From contig NZ_CP095045.1 of assembly GCF_022919155.1 (NCBI RefSeq), positions 1,612,001-1,676,000 on the forward strand: a stretch of DNA of 64,000 nucleotides, given 5' to 3'. Numbering within the stretch: position 1 is the stretch's first letter; each line of letters begins with the position of its first letter. Below, piece after piece: positions 15,576 through 27,098 of this stretch. The notes beneath the pieces were generated by a model. That model was given only the letters and a program-made list of their open reading frames with translations. It was not told the DNA's origin and did not search any database. The stretch is from Leucobacter allii. Its GTDB lineage: Bacteria > Actinomycetota > Actinomycetes > Actinomycetales > Microbacteriaceae. The position numbers and the translations under genes were made by a program.

Positions 15576-17825
15576 TCAGTTCGTGATGCGGTAGACGTCG
15601 TAGACGCCGTCGATGCGGCGCACGGCGTTGAGCACGTGGTCGAGATGCGTCGCATTGGCCATCTCGAACACGAACTTGCTGATGGCCAGACGCGAGCTGG
15701 AGGTGTTCACGGAGGCCGAGAGGATGTTGACGTGATGGTCGGAGAGCGAGCGCGTCACGTCGGAGAGCAGCCCCGAGCGATCGAGCGCCTCCACCTGGAT
15801 CTGCACGAGGAAGACGCTCTTCGCCGTAGGCGCCCACTCCACCTCGACGACGCGATCCTGCTGCTCGCGCAGGTGCTGGAAGTTGTGGCAGTCGGTGCGG
15901 TGCACCGAGACGCCCTGGCCCTTCGTCACGAAGCCGAGGATCTCGTCGCCCGGCACCGGCGTGCAGCACTTGGCGAGCTTCGCGAGGACGTCCGAGGCGC
16001 CCGTCACGACGACGCCGCTGGCATCGGCCTGCTTGCCCGCGCGCGGCTGCTCGATGATCGGCAGCGTGGCGAGCGCCGGCTCCGTCGAGGCGACCTCGTC
16101 GGCGAGCAGCGCCGTGACCTTCTCGATGACGGACTGCGCGGAGACGTGCCCTTCGCCGACCGCCGCGTAGAGCGCCGTGACGTCGAGGTAGCGCAGCTGG
16201 AGCGCGACCTGCTGCAGCGTCGCCGAGTTCATCACCTGGTGCAGCGGCAGACCCTGCTTGCGCAGCGCCTTCGTGATCTCGACCTTGCCCGTCTCCGCGG
16301 CCTCCTCGCGGCGCTCCTTCGTGAACCACTGGCGGATCTTGTTCTGCGCGCGCTTGCTCTTGACGAAGTTCAGCCACGACTGGTTCGGGCCGGCGTTCGG
16401 ATCCTTCGAGGTGAAGACCTCGACGACGTCGCCGTTGCTCAGCGCGGTCTCGAGCGGGACGAGGCGCCCGTTCACCCGGGCACCCATCGTGCGGTGCCCG
16501 ACCTCCGTGTGCACGGCGTAGGCGAAGTCGACCGTGGTGCCGCCGGCCGGGAGACCGATGACGCGGCCCTTCGGGGTGAAGACGTAGACCTCCTTCGCGC
16601 CGATCTCGTAGCGGAGCGCGTCGAGGAACTCCCCGGGATCCTCCGTCTCGGCCTGCCAGTCGGAGATGTGCGCGAGCCACGCCATGTCGTTCGAGGACGG
16701 GGACTGCCCGCCCTGCTGGCGCTGCTTGTACTTCCAGTGGGCCGCGACGCCGTACTCGGCGCGCTGATGCATCTCGACCGTGCGGATCTGGATCTCCACG
16801 GCCCGCCCGTCGGGGCCGATGACCGTGGTGTGCAGGGACTGGTACAGATTGAACTTCGGCGTCGCGATGTAGTCCTTGAATCGCCCGGGGATCGGGGTCC
16901 ACCTGGCGTGGACGGCGCCGAGCACGGCGTAGCAGTCCCGGATCGAGCTCACGAGGACGCGGATGCCGACGAGATCGTAGATGTCGTCGAAGTCGCGGCC
17001 CCGGACGATCATCTTCTGGTAGATCGAGTAGAGCTCCTTGGGCCGCCCGGTCACCTCGCCGCGGATGCGCGCATCGCGCAGATCCGACTCGATCGAACCG
17101 ATGACGCCGGCGACGAGCTCGTCGCGCTGCGGATTGCGCTGGGAGACGAGGTTCTGGATCTCGGCGTAGAGCTTCGGCTTCAGGACCGCGAAGGAGAGAT
17201 CCTCGAGCTCCGACTTGATGGACTGGATGCCCAGCCGGTGCGCGAGCGGAGCGTAGATCTCGAGCGTCTCCTGCGCCTTGCGCTTCGCGGAGTCCCCGGG
17301 GACGAAACCCCAGGTGCGCGCGTTGTGCAGCCGGTCCGCGAGCTTGATGACGAGCACTCGGATGTCCTTGGACATCGCGACGACCATCTTGCGCACCGTC
17401 TCGGCCTGGGCGGAGTCGCCGTACTTCACCTTGTCGAGCTTCGTGACGCCGTCGACGAGCATCGCGATCTCGTCGCCGAAGTCGGCGGTCAGCTGGGAGA
17501 GCTCGTAGTCCGTGTCCTCCACCGTGTCATGCAGCAGCGCCGCGGCGATGGCCACCGGGGCGACCCCCAGATCGGCGAGAATCTGCGCGACGGCGATGGG
17601 GTGGGTGATGTAGGGCTCGCCGCTGCGACGCTTCTGCCCGCGATGCGCCCGCTCGGCCACCGCGTAGGCCCGCTCGATGACCGACAGGTCTGCGCGCGGA
17701 TAGTTCGCGCGCACCGTGCGGATCAGTTGATCGACGGCTCCGGGGGCGCTGCCGCGCGAGAAGATCCGCGGTACCAGGCGGCGCAGCGCCGTCGTGCCGC
17801 CCTGCGAAACCTCCTGCGACGCCAC
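15576..17825 (-). CDS. rel: Bifunctional (p)ppGpp synthetase/hydrolase Rel
   Basis: 749 aa. Makes and degrades (p)ppGpp in the stringent response. Start GTG at 17825 is chosen because GAGGGAGG lies 6 nt upstream; a TTG two codons earlier would abut that site. Hydrolase motif HDTVED (99-104); synthetase blocks RPKELYSIYQKM (261-272), the RFKD signature of bifunctional Rel (about 315-318) and EIQIRT (344-349). TGS domain around 400-465, a Cys-containing segment (AKCCTPVPGDE) near 600, and a C-terminal ACT domain. All active-site motifs of both activities are intact. It follows secDF, as in other actinobacteria, with the gap of 79 nt holding a possible -10 (TAGCGT). Confidence 0.97.
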   Translation of the reverse strand: MASQEVSQGGTTALRRLVPRIFSRGSAPGAVDQLIRTVRANYPRADLSVIERAYAVAERAHRGQKRRSGEPYITHPIAVAQILADLGVAPVAIAAALLHDTVEDTDYELSQLTADFGDEIAMLVDGVTKLDKVKYGDSAQAETVRKMVVAMSKDIRVLVIKLADRLHNARTWGFVPGDSAKRKAQETLEIYAPLAHRLGIQSIKSELEDLSFAVLKPKLYAEIQNLVSQRNPQRDELVAGVIGSIESDLRDARIRGEVTGRPKELYSIYQKMIVRGRDFDDIYDLVGIRVLVSSIRDCYAVLGAVHARWTPIPGRFKDYIATPKFNLYQSLHTTVIGPDGRAVEIQIRTVEMHQRAEYGVAAHWKYKQRQQGGQSPSSNDMAWLAHISDWQAETEDPGEFLDALRYEIGAKEVYVFTPKGRVIGLPAGGTTVDFAYAVHTEVGHRTMGARVNGRLVPLETALSNGDVVEVFTSKDPNAGPNQSWLNFVKSKRAQNKIRQWFTKERREEAAETGKVEITKALRKQGLPLHQVMNSATLQQVALQLRYLDVTALYAAVGEGHVSAQSVIEKVTALLADEVASTEPALATLPIIEQPRAGKQADASGVVVTGASDVLAKLAKCCTPVPGDEILGFVTKGQGVSVHRTDCHNFQHLREQQDRVVEVEWAPTAKSVFLVQIQVEALDRSGLLSDVTRSLSDHHVNILSASVNTSSSRLAISKFVFEMANATHLDHVLNAVRRIDGVYDVYRITN

Positions 17826-17904
17826 CGGCAACCTCCCTCGAATGATTGAACGCTACACCACGGCTCGCCATTCCGACGAACCGGACGGCGCGACGCCGAT
17901 GCCG

Positions 17905-18945
17905 CTATTCCGCGACGGTGCTGGCCTCCTCCGACTCGGCCCCCGCGCCGCCCGTCTCGCGCTGCTCCCGCAGGCGCCGCACCTTCGCATCGCGCTTCGT
18001 GATGGCGGCCTCCCCCTCGCGCAGATGCGCGTACGTGGGCGCCGCGATGAAGATCGTGGAGTACGCACCGACGAGGATGCCGATGAAGAGCGCGAGCGAG
18101 ATGTCCCGGAGCGTGCCGGCGCCGAGGATGAACGCGCCGATGAAGAGGATCGACCCGACGGGAAGCAGCGCCACGACCGAGGTGTTGATCGATCGCACGA
18201 GCGTCTGGTTGACGCCGAGGTTCACCGATTCGGCGAAGGTGCGACGGTCGTTGAGCTCGCCCGGCGCGGTGTTCTCGCGGATCTTGTCGAACACCACGAC
18301 CGTGTCGTAGAGGGAATAGCCGAGGATCGTCAGGAAGCCGATCATGGCGGCCGGGGTGATCTCGAACCCGGAGATGCCGTAGACGCCCGCCGTGATGACG
18401 AGGTCGTGCAGCAGCGCGATGATCGCCGCGAGCGACATCTTCCAGGTGCGGAAGTAGATCGCCATGACGAGGGCTGCGAACAGGATGAAGACGATGAGCG
18501 CGATCACCGCCTGACGCGTGACGTCCTGCCCCCACGCCGGTCCGATGTAGGAGTACGTCACCTCGCTCTCGTCGAGCTCGTACTGGGCAGCGAGAGCGGC
18601 GGTGACCTCGCGGTTCTCGGCGTCGCTGAGGGCCTCCGTCTGCACGCGGATGTCGGACTGCCCGAGCTGCGTCACGCGGGGCGCGCTCGCGGGGAGCACT
18701 TCGAGCACGGCGCGCTCGGCGACCGCGGGATCGCGATCCTGCCCCTCGCTCAGGTGCACCTGGAACTGGCTGCCGCCCGTGAACTCGATGCCGAAGGTGA
18801 ATCCGCCGCGCAGCAGCGGACCGGCGATCGACACGATGATGAGCACGATCGAGATGAGGTACCAGGTCCTGCGCTTGCCGATGAAGTCGATCGACTTCTC
18901 ACCGGTGTAGAGCGCGTTGCCGAACTCGGCGAATGAGCGAGCCAT
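17905..18945 (-). CDS. secF: Protein translocase subunit SecF
   Basis: 346 aa. Inner-membrane partner of SecD that uses proton flow to pull secreted proteins outward. Starts MARSFAEFGNALYTGEKSID at ATG 18945, with GGAGAG just upstream; the frame extends further but that part lies inside secD. Six membrane segments are expected: one at about 29-48, the extracytoplasmic loop to about 130, then five at the C-terminal side. The conserved GFLTILGYSLYDTVVVFDKIREN stretch is split here by its own residues as GYSLYDTVVVFDKI. One nt separates it from the secD stop, so both are translated together. Confidence 0.96.
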   Translation of the reverse strand: MARSFAEFGNALYTGEKSIDFIGKRRTWYLISIVLIIVSIAGPLLRGGFTFGIEFTGGSQFQVHLSEGQDRDPAVAERAVLEVLPASAPRVTQLGQSDIRVQTEALSDAENREVTAALAAQYELDESEVTYSYIGPAWGQDVTRQAVIALIVFILFAALVMAIYFRTWKMSLAAIIALLHDLVITAGVYGISGFEITPAAMIGFLTILGYSLYDTVVVFDKIRENTAPGELNDRRTFAESVNLGVNQTLVRSINTSVVALLPVGSILFIGAFILGAGTLRDISLALFIGILVGAYSTIFIAAPTYAHLREGEAAITKRDAKVRRLREQRETGGAGAESEEASTVAE

Positions 18946-18946
18946 C

Positions 18947-20698
18947 TCAGCTCTCCTTTCCGGTGGAAGCGCCGGCGGCGGCCTTGCGCTCGGCGATGGT
19001 CTGGCGCCGCTCGGCCTCCTTCTGGCTGCGCGCGTTGCGCTTGCCAGAGGCGGTCTTGCCGACGACGGGCGCACGGAACTCCATGCGTCCGCGGTAGACG
19101 GCGCCGAGACGCTGCGGGTCGAGGCCCGAGAAGCGATGGCCGGAGCGGTAGAAGCGGGTGCGCGCGAGCAGCGTCATCATCGGGTGCGTGAACAGGGCGA
19201 CCACGACGACGTCGACGAGCGTCGTGAGCCCGAGCGTGAACGCGAAGCCCTTGACGTTGCCGACCGCGAGGATGAAGAGGATCGCCGCGGCGAGGAAGTT
19301 CACGCCGTCGGACGCGAGCACGGTGCGGAAGGCCCGCTTCCAGCCGTGCTCCACGGCGCTCTCGATGCCGAAGCCGTCGCGCAGCGCGTCGCGGATGCGC
19401 TCGAAGTAGACGATGAAGGAGTCCGCGGTGAAGCCGATGGCCACGATGATGCCCGCCACGCCGGCGAGCGAGAGCCGGTAGCCCTGCCGCCAGGAGAAGA
19501 AGGTGAGCAGCAGATAGGTGAGGACGGCCGCGATCGCGAGCGAGGCGATCGTGAGCGAGCCGAGCGCCCGGTACTGGAAGAGCGAGTAGACGACGACGAG
19601 CAGCAGGCCGATGAGCCCGGCGAGGAGTCCGGCCGAGAGCTGGTTCGTGCCGAGGGTCGCGGAGACGTCCTCCTGGCTCTGGACCGTGAAGTCGATGGGC
19701 AGCGCGCCGAACTTCAGCTGATCGGCGAGCGCCTGCGCCGAGTCCTGGGTGAAGCCGCCGCTGATGGAGGGACGGCCGTCGAGGATCTGCGCCTGCATCT
19801 GCGGCGCGGAGAGCACGTTGCCGTCGAGCACGAAGGCGAACTGGTCCTGCGGCGACTCCGCGCCGAAGAGGCGCTGGCTGATCTTGCCGAAGGTCTCGGT
19901 GCCCTGCTTGTTCATGACGATCTGGACGACCCACTCGCCCGTGGTCGCACCGGTCGATGTCGTGGCCATCTGGGCGGTCGCGTCGCTGATCACATCGCCG
20001 CTGAGCTCGACCGGACCGAGGATGTACTTCTGGGTTCCGGTCTCGTCGCAGGTGATGAGCGGTCGGTCCGCGGCCGTCTCGCGGGTGTCGAGCGCCTCCT
20101 CCGAGGTGCAGGTGAACGCGTCGAACTTCTCCTGCAGCGCGGGGGTGATCCACGCGAGATCGCCCGCGCTCTCCGGGATGGTCTCGGGATCGAGGTTCTC
20201 GTCCGCGGGGGCGTCGCCCGCATCGATCGCTGCCTCAGCGTCGCCTGTGGCGGTCTCCTCGGCCGCGGCGTCCTCCTCGCCGGCCGCCTCGGTGAGATCG
20301 ATGCCGATGCCCGTCGAGAGCACGGGGCGGAAGTCGAGCTTCGCCGACGCCTCGATGCGCTGCAGCGTCGCCTCGTCCGCCTTGCCGGGGATGGACACCG
20401 AGATGTGCTGGTTGCCCTGGGTCGTGATCTCGGCCTCGGAGACGCCCGCGGCGTCCACGCGCTGCCGGATGATCGAGACCGCCTGCTGCAGCTGATCTCC
20501 CGAGACGGACTCGCCATCGGTCTGCTCGGCCGCGAGCAGGATCTGCGTGCCGCCCTGGAGGTCGAGCGCGAGCTTCGGCGTCCACGTCGCGTCGCTGCGG
20601 AACACGCCGTACGTGATGAGGCCCGCGAGGCCGACGATGAGGACCAGGAGGAATACGAGGGAGCGACGGGCCCTCCGCACAGCGGGTGTGGACGCCAA
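18947..20698 (-). CDS. secD: Protein translocase subunit SecD
   Basis: 583 aa. Starts from a TTG (MASTPAVRRARRSLVFLLVL), which matches the usual N-terminus of the family in Microbacteriaceae; GAGAG lies upstream. Membrane segment at about 13-35, the LALDLQGGTQILL motif (about 43-55), a large extracytoplasmic P1 region with an acidic low-complexity insertion (EEDAAAEETATGDAEAAIDAG, about 140-160 in part), then the five C-terminal membrane segments. Proton-driven secretion factor working with SecF and the SecYEG channel. Part of the yajC-secD-secF-rel set. Confidence 0.96.
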   Translation of the reverse strand: MASTPAVRRARRSLVFLLVLIVGLAGLITYGVFRSDATWTPKLALDLQGGTQILLAAEQTDGESVSGDQLQQAVSIIRQRVDAAGVSEAEITTQGNQHISVSIPGKADEATLQRIEASAKLDFRPVLSTGIGIDLTEAAGEEDAAAEETATGDAEAAIDAGDAPADENLDPETIPESAGDLAWITPALQEKFDAFTCTSEEALDTRETAADRPLITCDETGTQKYILGPVELSGDVISDATAQMATTSTGATTGEWVVQIVMNKQGTETFGKISQRLFGAESPQDQFAFVLDGNVLSAPQMQAQILDGRPSISGGFTQDSAQALADQLKFGALPIDFTVQSQEDVSATLGTNQLSAGLLAGLIGLLLVVVYSLFQYRALGSLTIASLAIAAVLTYLLLTFFSWRQGYRLSLAGVAGIIVAIGFTADSFIVYFERIRDALRDGFGIESAVEHGWKRAFRTVLASDGVNFLAAAILFILAVGNVKGFAFTLGLTTLVDVVVVALFTHPMMTLLARTRFYRSGHRFSGLDPQRLGAVYRGRMEFRAPVVGKTASGKRNARSQKEAERRQTIAERKAAAGASTGKES

Positions 20699-20754
20699 GA
20701 CTGACTGCTTTCTCTCAGGGGTGGAGCGGAGGGCCGGCGATGCGGCCGTCGGGG

Positions 20755-21228
20755 TTACGCCTTCGGCGCCTGCGGATCCCCGGAGTCGTCGCTCGGACCA
20801 CCGGCGTCCTTCGGGGCCTCGGGCGAGGCATCGGGCTCCGCAGCGGAAGTCTCCGCATCGGCGCCCGAGCGCTCGGGAGCCGCATCCGCGGTGCCCGAGA
20901 TCCGCTCGCCGAATGCGGGGTCGTCGTCCGGAGCGAGCTGGGGAGCGGTGTCGTCCGACTCCGCGGCCTCCACGGGCGCGGTGATCTGGGAGACCGCGTT
21001 GCGGTGCACGACGAGGGTGCTCGAACCGCTGCGGACGGTGACCTTGTTGTCCTCGTCGTCGACCGACTCGACGGTGCCGAAGATCCCGGACTGGAGCATC
21101 ACCTCAGCGCCCGGGCGCAGTCCGTTCTGCAGCTCCTGCATCGCCTGCTGCCGCTTCTTCCCGTTGCGGAACATGAAGAAGATCAGCACCGCGATGAGGC
21201 CGAACATGACGAGGGTGATCGGGTCCAT
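20755..21228 (-). CDS. yajC: Preprotein translocase subunit YajC
   Basis: 157 aa. Single N-terminal membrane segment (MDPITLVMFGLIAVLIFFMF), then the YajC domain (GLRPGAEVMLQSGIFGTV, VTVRSGSSTLVVHRNAVSQI). The last 65 residues are an acidic, disordered tail rich in Asp, Ala, Pro and Ser (PQLAPDDDPAFGERISG onward), longer than in the E. coli protein. It accompanies SecDF. GAAGGATCG precedes the ATG. TAGAGT (21291-21296, minus) could be a -10 for this gene within the ruvB-yajC gap. Confidence 0.94.
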   Translation of the reverse strand: MDPITLVMFGLIAVLIFFMFRNGKKRQQAMQELQNGLRPGAEVMLQSGIFGTVESVDDEDNKVTVRSGSSTLVVHRNAVSQITAPVEAAESDDTAPQLAPDDDPAFGERISGTADAAPERSGADAETSAAEPDASPEAPKDAGGPSDDSGDPQAPKA

Positions 21229-21302
21229 GATCCGAATCGATCCTTCCGTAGGGGCGTGCGCGGTCTGCTACCGCGGGCACAGATTCCACCACTCTACCCT
21301 GC

Positions 21303-22328
21303 TCACCCTGTGCGTCCGCCACCCGGGATCTGGGAGATCTCGGGCGGCTCGGCGCCCACGTGCGCCCAGCCGAGCCGCGTGGCGACCCGCCCGCGCGGCG
21401 TGCGGGTGATGAGGCCGGTGCGGACGAGGAACGGCTCGACGACCGACTCGATCGTCTCCGCCTCCTCCCCGACGGAGACGGCGAGGGTGGACAGGCCCAC
21501 CGGTCCGCCGCCGAAGCGCTCCACGAGGGCGCGCAGCACCTCGCGGTCGAGGCGGTCGAGGCCGTGCTCGTCGACGTCGTAGAGGGCGAGCGCGGCCCGC
21601 ACGCTCTCCGTGTCTCCGACCGTCTCGTGGACGAGGCAGTAGTCGCGCACCCGCCGCAGCAGACGATTCGCGATGCGCGGCGTGCCGCGGGAGCGGCCCG
21701 CGATCTCCGCGATGCCCTGCTCGGAAAGGGCGAAGCCGATGAGCCCCGCGGCGCGCGATACGACCCGGGCGAGCTCGTCCTCGCCGTAGAACTCGAGGTG
21801 CGCTGTGAAGCCGAAGCGGTCGCGCAGCGGGTTCGGCAGGAGCCCGGCGCGGGTCGTGGCGCCCACGAGCGTGAACGGAGACAGCTCGAGCGGCACGGAG
21901 GTCGCGCCGGCTCCCTTGCCGACCATGATGTCGACCTTGAAGTCCTCCATCGCGAGATAGAGCATCTCCTCGGCGCTGCGCGCCATCCGATGGATCTCGT
22001 CGACGAAGAGCACCTCCCCCGGGGTGAGCGCGGAGAGCACGGCGGCGAGGTCCCCCGCGTGCTGGATCGCCGGGCCCGAGGTCTGGTGCAGCGGCTTGTC
22101 CAGCTCGGCCGCGACGATCATCGACAGGGTGGTCTTGCCGAGCCCCGGGGGTCCCGCGAGCAGGATGTGATCGGGCGTGTGCTGCCGCCTGCTCGCCGCG
22201 TCGAGGAGCAGCCCGAGCTGCTTGCGCACCTTGGCCTGGCCGACGAACTCGCCGAGGGTTCCCGGGCGCAGGGCGCCCTCGTAGCCCTGCTCGGAGGCGC
22301 TCGCCCGGGGCGACAGCTCCTCCGTCAT
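21303..22328 (-). CDS. ruvB: Holliday junction branch-migration helicase RuvB
   Basis: 341 aa, normal length. Hexameric AAA+ motor of the RuvAB complex that moves Holliday junctions. Walker [10 protein letters not shown] (59-67), Walker B LFVDEIHR, sensor [20 protein letters not shown] with the Arg finger region, and the C-terminal winged helix (LREVLRAL to [10 protein letters not shown]). ATG overlaps the ruvA stop by 4 nt. The family order ruvC-ruvA-ruvB is kept only for ruvA-ruvB here. Confidence 0.98.
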   Translation of the reverse strand: MTEELSPRASASEQGYEGALRPGTLGEFVGQAKVRKQLGLLLDAASRRQHTPDHILLAGPPGLGKTTLSMIVAAELDKPLHQTSGPAIQHAGDLAAVLSALTPGEVLFVDEIHRMARSAEEMLYLAMEDFKVDIMVGKGAGATSVPLELSPFTLVGATTRAGLLPNPLRDRFGFTAHLEFYGEDELARVVSRAAGLIGFALSEQGIAEIAGRSRGTPRIANRLLRRVRDYCLVHETVGDTESVRAALALYDVDEHGLDRLDREVLRALVERFGGGPVGLSTLAVSVGEEAETIESVVEPFLVRTGLITRTPRGRVATRLGWAHVGAEPPEISQIPGGGRTG

Positions 22329-22969
22329 CGGCCGGCCCCGCGAGCGCCGGGCCGACCGGCCTGGAGCAGCGCGAGCGCCGCGCGCAGCAGACCGGCGGAA
22401 TCCTCGGGGGCACCGGCTGCGCGAGCGTCGTCGACGGCGCGTTCGGCGGCCTGCGGCTGCCAGCCGAGCCCCACGAGACCTTCGCGCACGGCATCGGCGG
22501 TCTCCGCCGCGGCATCTCCCGCGGGCGCGGCCGACGCGGCCCCGTCCCCGCCGCCCGCAAGGGCGGCGATCCCTGAGAGCTTGCCGGAGAGCGAGAGCGC
22601 GATGAGCTTCGCGGTCTTGGGGCCGATCCCGGATACCTGCGTGAAGGGCTTCGCGTCCTCGTTCGCCACCGCGCGCACGACATCGGCGGGCGCGAGCACC
22701 GACAGCACGCCGAGCGCGCTGCGCGGGCCGACCCCGTTCACGCCGATGAGCAGTCCGAACAGCGCGAGCTCGTCCTCCGAGCGGAATCCGAACAGCGTCA
22801 GGGAGTCCTCGCGCACCACGAGCGAGGTATGGAGCGCCACCTCATCGCCGGGCACGGCCTGCGACACGCGCCCGCTGGGCACCTCGACGCGCAGGCCGAT
22901 CCCGCCGACGCCGACCACGAGCCACCCGGCACCTGCGGACAGCACGGGTCCGCGTATCGAAGCAATCAC
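22325..22969 (-). CDS. ruvA: Holliday junction DNA helicase subunit RuvA
   Basis: 214 aa. Tetrameric junction-binding partner of RuvB. GTG start at 22969 ([16 protein letters not shown]). OB-like N-terminal domain to about 63, tandem helix-hairpin-helix motifs ([20 protein letters not shown] and [19 protein letters not shown]), an Ala/Gly-rich linker, then the C-terminal RuvB-binding domain ([21 protein letters not shown]). TAGGGT lies 6 nt before the GTG, so the ruvA-ruvB mRNA may be leaderless. The usual upstream gene ruvC is missing; leuA is there instead, 90 nt away. Confidence 0.96.
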   Translation of the reverse strand: MIASIRGPVLSAGAGWLVVGVGGIGLRVEVPSGRVSQAVPGDEVALHTSLVVREDSLTLFGFRSEDELALFGLLIGVNGVGPRSALGVLSVLAPADVVRAVANEDAKPFTQVSGIGPKTAKLIALSLSGKLSGIAALAGGGDGAASAAPAGDAAAETADAVREGLVGLGWQPQAAERAVDDARAAGAPEDSAGLLRAALALLQAGRPGARGAGR

Positions 22970-22975
22970 ATGCCC

Positions 22976-23039
22976 ACCCTAGGGGCTGCCCCCGACGCAC
23001 GGGGCCGCGCCACACCGATCATTCGAACAGAGTTCCGAA
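22976..23039 (-). promoter_or_regulatory. ruvA promoter region with an SOS-like inverted repeat
   Basis: TAGGGT (22976-22981, minus) ends 6 nt before the ruvA GTG. Further upstream, 23022-23039 contains GAAC, 3 nt, GTTC flanked by TTCG and GAA. Actinobacterial LexA boxes have GAAC and GTTC with 4 nt between, so the spacing is one short. It may be a degenerate SOS box or chance. Confidence 0.35.
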
Positions 23040-23059
23040 TCGCGCGGCGCGGCCGCGCC

Positions 23060-24904
<1,845 letters not shown>

Positions 24905-24958
24905 CTAGAACGTCGAGGACTCGTCGCGGCGGCTAAGGAGAAGCGAGCGGAACCGCAT
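24905..24958 (-). CDS. leuL: leuA leader peptide
   Basis: 17 codons plus TAG: MRFRSLLLSRRDESSTF. Three Leu codons in a row (CTT CTC CTT), two of them the CTT codon that is rare in such GC-rich DNA, followed by two Arg codons. The ATG lies 7 nt after TATAGT (24966-24971), so the transcript probably starts at the ATG. Its role would be to sense charged tRNA-Leu and control leuA; the peptide itself needs no function. Recognition rests on position, Leu codons and the complementary arm downstream. Confidence 0.7.
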   Translation of the reverse strand: MRFRSLLLSRRDESSTF

Positions 24959-24965
24959 GCCTGCC

Positions 24966-24971
24966 ACTATA
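24966..24971 (-). promoter_or_regulatory. -10 element of the leuA leader transcript
   Basis: TATAGT on the minus strand, the best -10 match in this gap, 7 nt before the leader ATG. No clear -35 at 17-18 nt (GCGTCC or CGCGTC). Confidence 0.5.
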
Positions 24972-25134
24972 GCACCGCGGTCGCCGCCGGACGCGCGGGC
25001 CGGTGGCACCGGGGCCTCGGAGCGTCAGTCGGGAGCGGGAGTCGGGGGCGAGCCGCGGACCCGTCCTCTACGCTGGACGCACGAGCCGTCTCGCCCGTGC
25101 GACCTCGTGTCTCCTCCCCCGCTCCGTGACCCGC

Positions 25135-26939
25135 ATGGCGGCGGTGCTGCTGCCCGCGGCGGTCCTCGTGACCGCGGGAATGCTCCTGCCCGCGGCGGTG
25201 CTGCTGCCCGCGGCCCCGGCGTCGGCCGATGTCGAGGACTTCTCGTACGACCGCTGGGACGTCGAGGCCGTGCTCGGCGTGGACGAGACGGGCAGATCCG
25301 TCACCCGCGTCACCGAGACGCTCGTCGCCCGCTTCCCCGAGACCGATCAGAACCGGGGCATCGTCCGGGGACTGCCGATCGACTACGAGGGCACCTCCAC
25401 CGATCCCCGCGACTTCTCCGTCACCGATGGGGACGGCGCGCCCGTCCCCTTCGCACTCGAGGAGGACGACGGCTTCATCGCCGTGCTCACCGGGAACGAC
25501 GCGTACGTGCACGGCGTGCAGCACTATGTGATCTCCTACACCCTGAGCGACACGATCCTCGCGCGCGATGACGGGAGCGCCGACGAGTTCTACTGGGATC
25601 TCCTCGACTTCGAGCACCGGCAGCCCATCGAGGCCTTCAGCGCGACGCTCCGCTTCGACGCTCCGCTCGCGGAGCGTCTGACCGGTGCCGTGCGCTGCTA
25701 CAGCGGCCCCGCCGGATCGGACGAGCCGTGCACGGCGTCCCTCGAGGACGATCGCGTCGAGCTCGCGCCGCGCGCACTCGCCCCCGAGAGGGGGTCACCA
25801 TCGCCGTCGGCCTCGCACCCGGCAGCGTCGTGCAGCCGGCCGGACGCCTCCCGAACTTCGCGCTCGACGGTCTGCCCGCAGTCGTCGGCGGGGCCGGCCT
25901 CCTGGCGGGCGGGGCCTCCGCGTTCGCCGTCGCCCGGCTCCGCGCGCGCCGCCGCACCGGACGGGGCACCATCGTCGCCCAGTACGAGGTTCCGCGGGAG
26001 CTGCCGCCGCTCGTCGCGGGGCCCGTCGCGGGCGCGACGGAGGCCGTGGTGCCCGCGCAGATCGTGCACCTCGCCGTCGGCGGCGCGATCCGCCTCGAGG
26101 ACGGTGCACCCGAGCGGGGCTTCTTCGGCCCGAAGCAGGCGCAGCCCGTCCTCCGCGTCGTCGACGCCGCCCGCGCGGTCGATCCTCAGGACGCCGGGGC
26201 CCTGCGCGCGATCCTTCCCTCGCTGGAGCCCGGAACCGCGTTCGCGCTGCCCGAGCGGGACGAGGCCTTCGGCAAACGGATGACGGAGCTCTCGGCCGGC
26301 GGGCTGCGCGCCGCGGAGGAGCGCGGGTACTTCACCCGCGAGGCCAGCCGTCCCGCCCGCATTCTCGGCGCGGTCGCGCTCGGCGTCGCGGTGCTCGTGG
26401 TGGCCGCGGCCGTCATCGCACTGGCGACCCGCCCGGTCACCGCGGGTCCGATCCTCGCACTCATCGCGGCCGCTGGCGCCGGAGTGCTCGGCACGGTGGG
26501 CCTCGTGCCCCATCGCGTGCACACGCCGCTCGGCGCGGAGGCGCGAGAGCACCTGGAGGGGGTGAAGCTCTTCATCACGGTCGCGGAAGCCGACCGCCTG
26601 CGCGTGCTGCAGTCGCCCGACGGCGCGGAGCGGACGCGGGAGGGCGACGTCACGATCATCCGACTCTACGAACGGCTGCTCCCCTACGCGGTGATGTTCG
26701 GTCTGGAGCGGGAGTGGGGCGGCGTGCTCGAGACCCGCTACGCCGAACAGACGGGCCTCGCCCCGAGCTGGTACCCCGCTGTCGCCGTGCACGGCCTCGG
26801 GGACTTCGGAAGCACCATCCACTCCTTCACGCGCTCGCTCGACTCCGCCGCGAGCTACACCTCGAGCAGTTCGGGCGGCTCGAGCGGCGGTGGTTTCGCC
26901 GGCGGAGGCGGGGGCGGCGGCTTCAGCGGCGGCCGCTGA
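25135..26939 (+). pseudogene. DUF2207 membrane protein gene, frameshifted
   Basis: Two adjoining frames make one DUF2207-type protein of about 600 residues. The first encodes a signal-like segment (MAAVLLPAAVLVTAGMLLPA) and the extracytoplasmic domain (DVEDFSYDRWDVEAVLGV to DDRVELAPRALAP). At the C-run 25781-25785 the homologous frame shifts; it resumes as REGVTIAVGLAPGSVVQ and continues with two or three membrane segments, a cytoplasmic part and a Gly-rich end (GGFAGGGGGGGFSGGR). Total span 1805 nt is one base short of 602 codons, so a single missing C would restore it. In frame upstream, ACG at 25081 sits 6 nt after TACGCT, where homologues with [16 protein letters not shown] would have ATG; if so, the start is also lost. 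A sequencing error at the C-run cannot be excluded. Confidence 0.8.
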
Positions 26940-26941
26940 AG

Positions 26942-27035
26942 CCTCGCCCCCCTCTCCCCCCCCCACCCCGCCCGCACTCGTTTTTCTCCGCCCCCTTTCC
27001 CTCCCCCTCCCCCTCCCAAACCTTCCCCGCACCCC
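26942..27035. other. Pyrimidine-rich tract with G-quadruplex potential
   Basis: About 94 nt of nearly pure C/T on the plus strand directly after the DUF2207 gene. 26991-27017 is uninterrupted pyrimidine; its complement carries four or more G-runs of at least 3 separated by single A or AAA, a classical G-quadruplex motif on the minus strand. TTTTT occurs at 26981-26985. Confidence 0.6.
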
Positions 27036-27037
27036 GC

Positions 27038-27098
27038 GAATCCGGGTCGATGAGACACGGTGAGCGCCGCGGTCACCCTGCGCCGCTGACCCGAATCC
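27038..27098. repeat. 61-nt hairpin repeat, copy A
   Basis: Arm 27038-27064, loop 27065-27071, arm 27072-27098. Outer part ATCCGGGTC and inner part GGTGAG match copies B and C at 28471 and 28630. Pairing is imperfect, mainly in the middle of the arms. It lies 160 nt before the DUF559 gene. Confidence 0.65.

Noticed and set aside
18946..19074. Longer SecF starting at 19074
   Set aside because: The extension lies inside secD and is Pro/Arg-rich; the ATG at 18945 has a Shine-Dalgarno and the normal N-terminus.
25781..25794. Programmed -1 frameshift in the DUF2207 gene
   Set aside because: The C-run could slip, but no stimulatory stem after it was convincing and the family is not known to use recoding. 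A deletion or sequencing error is simpler.
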